Assembly: GCA_034433995.1 (NCBI GenBank)
Contig: DAOTZU010000314.1
Location: 1 to 19,764, forward strand
DNA length: 19,764 nucleotides
Direction of reading: 5' to 3'
From: DAOTZU01 sp034433995
GTDB lineage: Bacteria > Chloroflexota > Anaerolineae > UBA1429
Position 1 is the first letter of the stretch, and each line of letters starts with the position of its first letter. Of the stretch, positions 14,045-19,764 are shown in pieces. The translations under genes were made by a program, and so were the position numbers. The notes under the pieces were generated by a model. That model was not told the origin of the DNA, did not search any database, and saw nothing but the letters and a program-made list of their open reading frames with translations.

Positions 14045-15607
14045 ATGCCCCACCTCACCCGTCGCTGCGGGATTCTCTGCCATCCGACCTCGCTACCGGG
14101 GCCCTTTGGCATCGGCGCATTGGGCCAGGCGGCCCGCCAATTTGTGGATTGGCTGGCCCAAGCCGGACAGACCCTGTGGCAGATCCTGCCCCTGGGGCCC
14201 ACCGGCTATGGGGATTCCCCCTACCAGCCCTTCTCCGCCTTTGCCGGCAACCCCTTGCTCATCGATCTGGACCTCTTGCTCCAAGAGGGCCTGCTGGAGC
14301 GCCAAGATCTGGAACCCATCCCTTCCTTCCCCGCCGACCGCGTGCTCTATGGCGAGGTCATCGCCTTCAAAGACCGGGTTTTGCGGTGCTCCTTCCGGCA
14401 TTATGCCATGCGGGCCCCCGCCGCGTTGCGGGCCGAGCTGGAGCGTTTCCAGGAGGAGAACCGCGATTGGCTGGATGACTTTGCCCTTTTCATGGCGCTG
14501 AAACTCCACTTTCGCTGGGCCCCCTGGATCGCTTGGGAGCCGGATATCGCCCTGCGCGCGCCGGCCGCCCTGGCCCGCTGGCGCGCAACCTTGCATGACG
14601 AGATCGCCTATCAGGTCTACCTGCAGTTCCTCTTTGCCCGCCAATGGGCGCAACTCAAACGCTATGCCAACGAGCGGGGGATCGCCCTCATCGGCGATGT
14701 GCCCATCTTTATGGGCCACGATAGCGCCGACGTCTGGAGCCACCGGGAGCTCTTCCGTCTGGACGAGCGCGGGCTGCCCACCGTGGTGGCGGGCGTGCCG
14801 CCGGATTATTTCAGCCCCACAGGTCAACTTTGGGGCAACCCTCATTACCGCTGGGATGTGATGCGCCAAGATGGCTATGCCTGGTGGATGGCGCGGTTAC
14901 GCCACGTATTGACGCAGGTGGATTGGGTGCGGCTGGACCATTTCCGGGGTTTCGCCGGCTATTGGGAGGTGCCGGCGGGCGAGCCCACAGCTATGAAGGG
15001 CCGCTGGGTGAAGGGGCCGGGCAGCGATCTCTTGCACGCCGCCCAACGCGCCTTTGGCCACCTGCCCATCATCGCCGAGGATTTGGGCCTCATCACCGCC
15101 GATGTGGTGGCCCTGAGGGAAGAATTCGGCCTGCCCGGGATGCGGGTGCTGCAATTTGCCTTCGATGGCGACGCCGGCAGTGTGCACCTGCCCCACAACT
15201 ATACGCGGGATTGTGTTGTCTACACCGGCACCCACGATAACGATACCACCCTGGGTTGGTACGACTCCCGCTCGGCGGCCACCCAACACAAGGTGCGCGT
15301 CTACACCGGCACCGATGGCCGCGAGATACACTGGACCTTTATCCGCCTGGCGCTGAACTCGGTGGCCGAGGTGGCCATCTATCCTTTGCAGGACGTTTTG
15401 GGGCTGGGCAGCGAGGCGCGGCTGAACACCCCCGGCCGGGCCGACGGCAACTGGGCCTGGCGCTACCGGCCAGAGATGTTGCGGCCTGAATTGGCCGAGA
15501 CGCTCCGGGAGATGGCCCATCTCGCCGGGCGCTGGCTGGCGCCGGGGGAAACCCTGGCCGAGACGACGGCGCCCGCGATCGCATACGAAGAGGGCTCGTG
15601 CAGATAG
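14045..15607 (+). CDS. malQ: 4-alpha-glucanotransferase (amylomaltase, GH77)
   Basis: The 520-residue protein has the full GH77 pattern: CHPTSLPGPFGIG near the start, ILPLGPTGYGDSPYQPFSAFAGNP (about 47-70), DVPIFMGHDSADVW (218-231), the nucleophile Asp298 in VRLDHFRGF, the acid/base Glu345 in IAEDLG and Asp398 in THDND. It transfers alpha-1,4-glucan segments in the cytoplasm for maltodextrin or glycogen metabolism. ATG 14045 is chosen over an upstream TTG (13985) that lies in the promoter -35. It is a single-gene unit, divergent from the Trm112 cluster and convergent with a toxin-like gene. Its length equals that of other bacterial amylomaltases. Confidence 0.96.
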   Translation: MPHLTRRCGILCHPTSLPGPFGIGALGQAARQFVDWLAQAGQTLWQILPLGPTGYGDSPYQPFSAFAGNPLLIDLDLLLQEGLLERQDLEPIPSFPADRVLYGEVIAFKDRVLRCSFRHYAMRAPAALRAELERFQEENRDWLDDFALFMALKLHFRWAPWIAWEPDIALRAPAALARWRATLHDEIAYQVYLQFLFARQWAQLKRYANERGIALIGDVPIFMGHDSADVWSHRELFRLDERGLPTVVAGVPPDYFSPTGQLWGNPHYRWDVMRQDGYAWWMARLRHVLTQVDWVRLDHFRGFAGYWEVPAGEPTAMKGRWVKGPGSDLLHAAQRAFGHLPIIAEDLGLITADVVALREEFGLPGMRVLQFAFDGDAGSVHLPHNYTRDCVVYTGTHDNDTTLGWYDSRSAATQHKVRVYTGTDGREIHWTFIRLALNSVAEVAIYPLQDVLGLGSEARLNTPGRADGNWAWRYRPEMLRPELAETLREMAHLAGRWLAPGETLAETTAPAIAYEEGSCR

Positions 15608-15632
15608 CCATTTCGCGCAGAATGCGCCAGGG

Positions 15633-15983
15633 CTATCGCATTCTGATACGCTGATCTTCGACAATCCATAGATGCCTTGTCAGGGGCTCGCGTTCAAAAA
15701 GTGGTAACAAACGCCTAAAAACAGAGAGCACATACGGTTTGTCTTGTTGCCGCAGGCGCAAAACAATCAGACCGGGGAATTGCTCCGGAGGATATGTGCG
15801 TATGTCGGCGAAATCGACATCGAGGGTAACAAGCACACGATCTTCCTGTTGACAAACTGAGGCTATGGTTGCATCCTGGGCACCGCCAAGGTTTTGTCCG
15901 AGAACTGTCGTCGCCTCATGGCCTGCTTGCACCAGTAGATCGGCAAGATCAATAGGCAAGTTCTCATCAATCTTGAATCTCAA
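15633..15983 (-). CDS. DUF5615 PIN-like protein (toxin-like)
   Basis: The 116-residue protein starts MRFKIDENLP and has QDATIASVCQQEDRVLVTLDVDFAD, giving the acidic residues Asp6, Asp37, Asp55 and Asp57 of a PIN-like nuclease fold. DUF5615 proteins are usually paired with DUF433 antitoxin-like proteins and are presumed ribonuclease toxins. The start is TTG 15981-15983 with GAGG shortly upstream, eight bases after the stop of the DUF433 gene. The rare start may limit its synthesis relative to its partner. Toxicity is inferred from the pairing and has not been shown. Confidence 0.88.
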   Translation of the reverse strand: MRFKIDENLPIDLADLLVQAGHEATTVLGQNLGGAQDATIASVCQQEDRVLVTLDVDFADIRTYPPEQFPGLIVLRLRQQDKPYVLSVFRRLLPLFEREPLTRHLWIVEDQRIRMR

Positions 15984-15991
15984 GCTTGACC

Positions 15992-16219
15992 TCAGGTAGA
16001 TAGCGGGATCACGCGTTCACGGGCAAGCTCCGCCGCGTAGGCCAACACAGCTTGGAGGGCTTCCCGGGAGAGAGAGGGATAACTCTGTAGAATCTCCTCC
16101 AAGGATAAACCTGCCGCAAGATTATCCAATATCACAGACACCATGATCCGAGTCCCGGCGACACAAGCCTGGCCGTGACAGACCAATGGATCCACAGTGA
16201 TATAATCTCTCCAGCTCAT
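15992..16219 (-). CDS. DUF433 protein (antitoxin-like, partner of DUF5615)
   Basis: The 75-residue protein has the DUF433 signature: WRDYITVDPLVCHGQACVAGTRI, then MVSVILDNLAAGLSLEEILQSYPSLS and a C-terminal helix. The helical part is a predicted helix-turn-helix-like DNA-binding module. It is the first gene of a two-gene minus-strand unit, the usual antitoxin-first order. ATG 16217-16219 has GAGAGG upstream. Such modules are often carried by mobile or accessory DNA. Confidence 0.9.
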   Translation of the reverse strand: MSWRDYITVDPLVCHGQACVAGTRIMVSVILDNLAAGLSLEEILQSYPSLSREALQAVLAYAAELARERVIPLST

Positions 16220-16242
16220 AGACCTTGCCTCTCCGTATTTTT

Positions 16243-16271
16243 ATCTTAGCACAAGTCCCGCCTAGGGTCAA
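16243..16271 (-). promoter_or_regulatory. Predicted sigma70 promoter of the DUF433-DUF5615 pair
   Basis: On the minus strand TTGACC (16266-16271), 17 bp and TAAGAT (16243-16248). It gives a leader of about 15-20 nt before ATG 16219. Confidence 0.6.
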
Positions 16272-16347
16272 TCGCTTGCGGCGCTCGATCGGGGAAAAGC
16301 GGGCAGGGTTCCCTTGTTTGGGCCTTGTCAAGGATCTATTCACAGCG

Positions 16348-16508
16348 CCGTCGGTTGGAAACCGACATCTCCGCAGATCAAGCCCGCGTTGCGGGCTTGG
16401 CAAACAGAGCCGTCGGATTCGATCCGACGGCGGGCAAGGCCCACATCCTCCCGGCGGCCCGATGCGCCCCCCGGCACAACCTGACCCCTTTCAACACCCC
16501 CGCTCCGC
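16348..16508. repeat. Triple-hairpin repeat unit, copy 1
   Basis: The unit contains three consecutive perfect stems: GTCGGTT/AACCGAC (16350-16366), CAAGCCCGC/GCGGGCTTG (16379-16399) and GCCGTCGGAT/ATCCGACGGC (16409-16431), each with a three-base loop. A pyrimidine-rich tail ends CGCTCCGC (16501-16508). It matches copy 2 with only a few substitutions and a one-base indel. It lies in a gene-free stretch (16220-16778). No T run follows the hairpins, so they do not look like ordinary terminators. Confidence 0.85.
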
Positions 16509-16528
16509 GAGGATGTCAAGAAATGTTC

Positions 16529-16688
16529 CCGTCGGTTAGAAACCGACGTCTCCGCAGATCAAGCCCGCGCTGCGGGCTTGGCAAACAGAGCCGTCGGATT
16601 CGATCCGACGGCGGGCAAGGCCCACATCCTCCCGGCGGCCCGATGCGCCCTCCGGCCAACCTGACCCCTTTCTACACCCCCGCTCCGC
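16529..16688. repeat. Triple-hairpin repeat unit, copy 2
   Basis: This second copy starts 181 bp after the first, separated by 20 bp of unrelated DNA. All three stems are preserved. The changes fall mostly in loops or between stems (for example loop GTT to GCT in the second hairpin). The cbiM promoter begins six bases after its end. Confidence 0.85.
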
Positions 16689-16693
16689 ACATT

Positions 16694-16722
16694 TTGACAG
16701 GAACGCCCATCCTCCTTATAAT
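16694..16722 (+). promoter_or_regulatory. Perfect-consensus sigma70 promoter of the cbi operon
   Basis: TTGACA (16694-16699), exactly 17 bp and TATAAT (16717-16722). Such a strong promoter normally needs a repressor to keep uptake genes in check. Confidence 0.85.
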
Positions 16723-16724
16723 GG

Positions 16725-16752
16725 GCCTTGTTGCAACTAATGGCAACAAGGC
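16725..16752 (+). promoter_or_regulatory. Dyad operator-like site at the cbiM transcription start
   Basis: GCCTTGTTGC (16725-16734) and GCAACAAGGC (16743-16752) are perfect inverted halves eight bases apart, starting two bases after the -10 box and covering the expected start site. The arrangement suits a metal-dependent repressor. The TTGC/GCAA core resembles the Nur-type (Fur family, nickel) box, although the half-site spacing is one base shorter than I recall for that box. It could also act as an RNA hairpin. Confidence 0.55.
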
Positions 16753-16778
16753 TTCATCTTCTTGGAAAGGGGGATACG

Positions 16779-17432
16779 ATGCACATACCGGACGGGTTCA
16801 TCAACCTCGGCACGGCCGTGGCCACCTACGTCGGCTCGGCGGGGGCCATCGGCTACAGCGTCAAACGGGTCAACCGTGAGCTGGGCGAGCGTCAAGTGCC
16901 CCTCATGGGCGTGATGGCCGCCTTTATCTTTGCCGCCCAGATGATCAACTTCAAGGTCGCCGGCGGCACCTCCGGCCATCTCCTGGGCGGGGCGTTGGTG
17001 GCCATCCTGCTCGGCCCTTGGGCGGGGACCCTGGTCATCACCGCGGTGCTGGCCGTGCAGGCCTTTGTCTTCCAAGATGGCGGTATCTTGGCACTGGGGG
17101 CTAATATCTGGAACATGGCCGTGGTGGGCGTGTGGAGCGCCTACTTACTCTATCGCCTCTTCCAGCGCCTGTTCCCCGGCCCCAAGGGGCGCTGGATCGG
17201 GGGGTTCATCTCCGCCTGGGCCTCGGTGGTGTTGGCGTCCCTCATGGCCAGCGTGGAACTGGCCCTTTCGGGCGCGTCCCCCTGGGCGGTGGTCCTGCCG
17301 GCCATGGGCCTGGTGCACATGCTCATCGGCATCGGCGAGGGGCTGATCACCACGGCCGTCATCGCCTTTGTCGCCGCCACCCGTAAGGATCTGCTGGAAC
17401 TCCACACCGCCACTGCAGGAGGTCTGCGATGA
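16779..17432 (+). CDS. cbiM: Cobalt/nickel ECF importer substrate-binding subunit (CbiM/NikM)
   Basis: The 217-residue membrane protein begins MHIPDGFIN, whose Met1-His2 N-terminus forms the metal site in this family, and continues with several membrane helices and the block GGTSGHLLGGALVAILLGPWAG (about 71-92). It captures Co2+ or Ni2+ in the membrane. ATG 16779 is fixed by the family N-terminus and by AAAGGGGGA six bases upstream; an earlier in-frame start would destroy the metal site. Its stop overlaps the next start (ATGA). The sequence alone does not settle cobalt versus nickel. The short leader leaves no room for a cobalamin riboswitch. Confidence 0.94.
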   Translation: MHIPDGFINLGTAVATYVGSAGAIGYSVKRVNRELGERQVPLMGVMAAFIFAAQMINFKVAGGTSGHLLGGALVAILLGPWAGTLVITAVLAVQAFVFQDGGILALGANIWNMAVVGVWSAYLLYRLFQRLFPGPKGRWIGGFISAWASVVLASLMASVELALSGASPWAVVLPAMGLVHMLIGIGEGLITTAVIAFVAATRKDLLELHTATAGGLR

Positions 17433-17728
17433 ACGAAAAGCGCTGGCTGTTGCTCTTTTTTGTCCTGGCCTTGGTGGTGGCGGTCCTTTCGCCGTTGGCC
17501 TCGTCCCATCCCGATGGCTTGGAGCGGGTGGCCGAGGATCAGGGCTTTATCGAGCGGGCCCAAGAACCCTGGTACAAGGTCATCCCCGATTATGTCTTTC
17601 CCGGCATCCCTAATGAAGCGGTAGCCACCATCCTGGCCGGCCTCGTGGGGACCCTTCTCGTCTTTGGCCTGGTGTGGGGCGTGGGCAAGTTGGTGGCGCG
17701 GCGCAACCCCGCGCAAGGGCGTGGATGA
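17429..17728 (+). CDS. PDGLE-domain protein, CbiN-like accessory subunit of the metal importer
   Basis: The 99-residue protein has an N-terminal membrane helix (about 6-25), the motif SSHPDGLERVAED (26-38), an external loop (to about 62) and a second helix (about 64-90) with a basic end. This two-helix topology equals that of CbiN, which assists metal loading of CbiM. PDGLE proteins occupy that place in many Co/Ni ECF operons. It overlaps cbiM by four bases and cbiQ by four bases (ATGA both times), indicating strict co-translation. Confidence 0.9.
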   Translation: MNEKRWLLLFFVLALVVAVLSPLASSHPDGLERVAEDQGFIERAQEPWYKVIPDYVFPGIPNEAVATILAGLVGTLLVFGLVWGVGKLVARRNPAQGRG

Positions 17729-18510
17729 ACACCGAGCACGACGCGCACAGCCCGGCAAGGCGCTTGGACGCCCGGGCGAAACTCATCCTGGCCCTGGGCC
17801 TGCTGATCGGCATCAACCTGACGCCGGCGCAGGCCTGGCCAGCTTATTTGGGTTACGGGCTATTTTTAGGGCTCGTGATTCTCTTGGCGCGCCTCTCACC
17901 GCGGCAGGTGCTGGCGCGGTCGCTCTTGGCGCTGCCCTTCGTCCTCCTGGCCGCCGCGGGGGCGCCCTTCACCCGTGAGGGAACGCCTCTCTGGAGCGGC
18001 CACCTGGGCGGATGGCGCCTCACCTTGACCGATGTGGGGCTCTGGCGTGTGGGGGCGCTCTTGGCGCGCTCGTGGCTCTCCCTGGGGGTGGCCATCCTCC
18101 TGGGCTTGACCACCCCCTTTGCCGAGCTGGCCCAGGCTTTGGGGAGCCTCGGTGTGCCCCAGGTGCTCACGGCGACGATGCTTTTGATGTACCGCTATTT
18201 GCGCGTCTTGGTGGAGGAGGCCCGCCGGCTGCTCCGCGCCCGCGAGGCCCGCAGCGGCGAGCTGGCCCCAGGGCGCGGGGGAGGACGGCTCACCTGGCGC
18301 GCCCGGGTGACGGGGCAGATGATCGGCACCCTCTTCCTGCGCACCTACGAGCGCAGCGAGCGCATCTATCAGGCCATGCTGGCCAGGGGGTTCGACGGCC
18401 ACATCCGCACCTTGCGACGCCCCAGGTTCGCCTATCGCGACGGACTTGTTCTGGGCGCAGGCTTGGCCCTGACGGCCCTCTTGACCGGATTCGCCCATCT
18501 GGCATGGTAA
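17725..18510 (+). CDS. cbiQ: ECF transporter transmembrane (T) component CbiQ
   Basis: The 261-residue membrane protein begins with a short polar segment (DARAKLILALG), then several hydrophobic helices and the coupling region with LRAREARSGE and ERIYQAMLARGFDG (about 208-221), which contains the Ala-Arg-Gly signature that docks to the ATPase. It links CbiM to CbiO. ATG 17725 overlaps the preceding stop and is preferred to an in-frame upstream start inside the PDGLE gene. The sequence is Leu/Ala rich as expected. Confidence 0.92.
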   Translation: MNTEHDAHSPARRLDARAKLILALGLLIGINLTPAQAWPAYLGYGLFLGLVILLARLSPRQVLARSLLALPFVLLAAAGAPFTREGTPLWSGHLGGWRLTLTDVGLWRVGALLARSWLSLGVAILLGLTTPFAELAQALGSLGVPQVLTATMLLMYRYLRVLVEEARRLLRAREARSGELAPGRGGGRLTWRARVTGQMIGTLFLRTYERSERIYQAMLARGFDGHIRTLRRPRFAYRDGLVLGAGLALTALLTGFAHLAW

Positions 18511-19289
18511 AAGAAATGAGACGACCTGTGGAACCCTGGACCGATCTGTTCCGCAACCCCGCCGATGAGACGCCGGCCATCGTCCTGCGCCGGGTCTCGT
18601 TTCGCTATCCCGATGGCCACGTGGCCTTGAGCGATATTAGCCTGGAGGTGGCGCCAGGGGAAAAGGTGGGCCTGGTGGGCCCCAACGGCGCGGGCAAATC
18701 CACGCTGCTGTTGCAGCTCAACGGCATCCTGCGCGGCGAGGGTCACGTCATCATCGAGGGCCTGGAGCTGAACCCGCGTAATGTGCGCCTGATCCGCAGC
18801 AAGGTAGGGTTGGTCTTTCAAGATCCCGATGACCAGCTCTTCAGCCCCACCGTGTTGGAAGATGTGGCCTTTGGCCCCCTTTACATGGGCCTTCCTGAGG
18901 AGGAGGTGCTGGCGCGGGTGCGCTGGGCCCTGGAACAGGTGCAGATGGAGGATTATCTCCACCGCATGCCCCAACACCTGAGCCTGGGAGAGAAGCGCAA
19001 GATCGCCCTGGCCACGGTGCTCTCCATGAAACCCACCATCCTGGCCTTGGACGAGCCCTCGGCCGGGCTGGATGTGGCCGGCCGGCGCAACCTGATCACC
19101 CTGCTGCAACGGCTGCCCCAGACGATGCTCATCGCCTCCCACGACCTCGCCTTTGTGGGCGAGATCTGCAGCCGGGCCATCGTTCTGGAACAAGGCCGCG
19201 TGACGGGGGAACTGACCGCCCAACAATTGCAAGACGCTCGGCCGGAGGCACACCCCTGGCCCTACATCACCGTGCCGGCGCTCTCCTAA
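18504..19289 (+). CDS. cbiO: ECF transporter ATPase CbiO
   Basis: The 261-residue ATPase has Walker A GPNGAGKST, Q-loop VFQDPDDQLFSPTV, signature LSLGEKRK, Walker B TILALDEPSAGLD and the H-loop ASHD. These are typical of CbiO/EcfA subunits, including the FQDPDDQLF block. It energises metal uptake together with CbiQ. ATG 18504 overlaps the end of cbiQ; ATG 18516 in the same frame is an alternative, and neither has a strong ribosome site, so translational coupling is likely. It is the last gene of the operon. Confidence 0.94.
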   Translation: MVKEMRRPVEPWTDLFRNPADETPAIVLRRVSFRYPDGHVALSDISLEVAPGEKVGLVGPNGAGKSTLLLQLNGILRGEGHVIIEGLELNPRNVRLIRSKVGLVFQDPDDQLFSPTVLEDVAFGPLYMGLPEEEVLARVRWALEQVQMEDYLHRMPQHLSLGEKRKIALATVLSMKPTILALDEPSAGLDVAGRRNLITLLQRLPQTMLIASHDLAFVGEICSRAIVLEQGRVTGELTAQQLQDARPEAHPWPYITVPALS

Positions 19290-19310
19290 AAGCCCACAGC
19301 GCACAATGAA

Positions 19311-19347
19311 AACAGGGCGACCCGGTGCCGGGGCGCCCTGTTCTTTA
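19311..19347. terminator. Bidirectional intrinsic terminator after the cbi operon
   Basis: AACAGGGCG (19311-19319) pairs with CGCCCTGTT (19334-19342), with an inner CCGG/CCGG pairing in the loop. It is followed by CTTTAT on the plus strand. On the minus strand the stem is followed by TTTTC, so it also serves the convergent gene ending at 19352. Confidence 0.8.
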
Positions 19348-19351
19348 TCCC

Positions 19352-19764
19352 TCAGCGCGAGCGCGGCCAGGGCACAAAGATGCCGTTCTCGGTAAAGGGG
19401 TGGCGCTTCACCGCCTCCTCGTTCAGCTCGATCCCCAGACCGGGGCGCTCAGAGACAGCGATGAAACCTTTATCCACCGGAATAGGCTGATCCACCAGGT
19501 CGGTGAGCATGGGGTTGCCGATCTGCTGGGTCTCCAACATCACCCGGTTGGGGATGGCAGCCACGAGATGGGCGTTGGCGGCGTGAGCGATGGCGTTGGT
19601 CCAGCTATGGGGAATGCACGGCCGCCCCACCGCATGATAGAGCCGCGCCACCCGATAGGCCTGGGTCATGCCGATGAAGGAACAATCGGGCTGGACGATA
19701 TCGTAGGCCCCTGCTTGGAGAAAGCGCTGATGCTGCTCCAGGCTGTGGCACCCCTCCCCGCCGG
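19352..19764 (-). CDS. Enolase-superfamily enzyme, mandelate racemase/sugar-acid dehydratase type (partial, C-terminal part)
   Basis: The frame runs off the right edge, leaving about 137 residues. The first visible residues GGEG carry the third metal-ligand Glu. Then come DIVQPD with the Asp 23 residues later (as in mandelate racemase, Glu247 to Asp270) and PHSW with a His 26 residues further on, the Asp-His dyad that abstracts the alpha proton of sugar acids. HAANAHLVAAIPN and the C-terminal PGLGIELNEEAV are also family blocks. It probably dehydrates a sugar acid (galactonate, gluconate or similar), but the substrate is open. Its terminator is shared with the cbi operon. Confidence 0.85.
   Translation of the reverse strand, partial: GGEGCHSLEQHQRFLQAGAYDIVQPDCSFIGMTQAYRVARLYHAVGRPCIPHSWTNAIAHAANAHLVAAIPNRVMLETQQIGNPMLTDLVDQPIPVDKGFIAVSERPGLGIELNEEAVKRHPFTENGIFVPWPRSR

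Noticed and set aside
15603..15644. Terminator between malQ and the DUF5615 gene
   Set aside because: Two short stems are possible (AGAATGCG/CGCATTCT and GATAGCC/GGCTATC) but they exclude each other and no T run follows on either strand.
16680..16778. Cobalamin riboswitch upstream of cbiM
   Set aside because: The predicted leader is about 50 nt and lacks the B12-box pattern; a riboswitch of this class needs about 200 nt.
16325..16879. A 184-codon frame across the hairpin repeats into cbiM
   Set aside because: It is created by the repeats, is in the wrong frame for cbiM and has no ribosome site. The duplicated stems explain the sequence better.

Overview
The window is 19.8 kb of GC-rich bacterial chromosome with tightly packed genes. 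The gene set is a Peptidase_MA-type metalloprotease, a Trm112-like protein, stand-alone butyrate kinase, an ECF cobalt/nickel importer with a PDGLE subunit, a DUF433/DUF5615 pair and GH77 amylomaltase. Together with near-consensus sigma70 promoters and GGAGG ribosome sites, this suggests a Chloroflexota (Anaerolineae/Caldilineae-like) heterotroph. That placement is inferred from gene content and is not proven here. I see no rRNA, tRNA, CRISPR array, phage gene or transposase.

Layout. (1) The end of an unknown membrane protein (+) and a bidirectional terminator. (2) On the minus strand, a two-gene heterodimeric ABC exporter (4220 to 275). Its subunits are separated by a 375-bp MITE-like element with terminal inverted repeats and an internal 106-bp duplication. 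The leader upstream of the first subunit holds a 7-codon ORF and a stem-loop. (3) A minus-strand operon of PPC/DUF296 protein, SDR oxidoreductase and a small membrane-anchored protein. (4) A flavodoxin (-) and a GH20-like TIM-barrel protein (+) driven by back-to-back promoters. (5) A long minus-strand cluster read from 13.9 kb to 7.9 kb: Trm112-like protein, Peptidase_MA metalloprotease, mutM, buk, ThiF/MoeB-like E1, an OmpR-type regulator, and after a 146-bp gap a second regulator whose receiver domain has lost its phosphorylation residues. (6) malQ (+), divergent from that cluster. (7) A minus-strand DUF433-DUF5615 toxin-antitoxin-like pair. (8) A 340-bp gene-free stretch holding a duplicated 160-bp unit, each copy with three strong hairpins. 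(9) A plus-strand cbiM-PDGLE-cbiQ-cbiO importer operon behind a perfect-consensus promoter with a dyad operator at the start site, closed by a bidirectional terminator. (10) The C-terminal part of an enolase-superfamily (mandelate racemase type) enzyme (-).

How it fits together. Most units are housekeeping or metabolic: carbohydrate handling (malQ, GH20-like protein, MR-type dehydratase, SDR), acyl-phosphate metabolism (buk), DNA repair (mutM), metal uptake and drug or lipid export. The least explained parts are noncoding: the element inside the exporter operon, the branched leader before the Trm112 operon, the triple-hairpin tandem unit and the dyad at cbiM. The divergent receiver domain is the most unusual protein feature.
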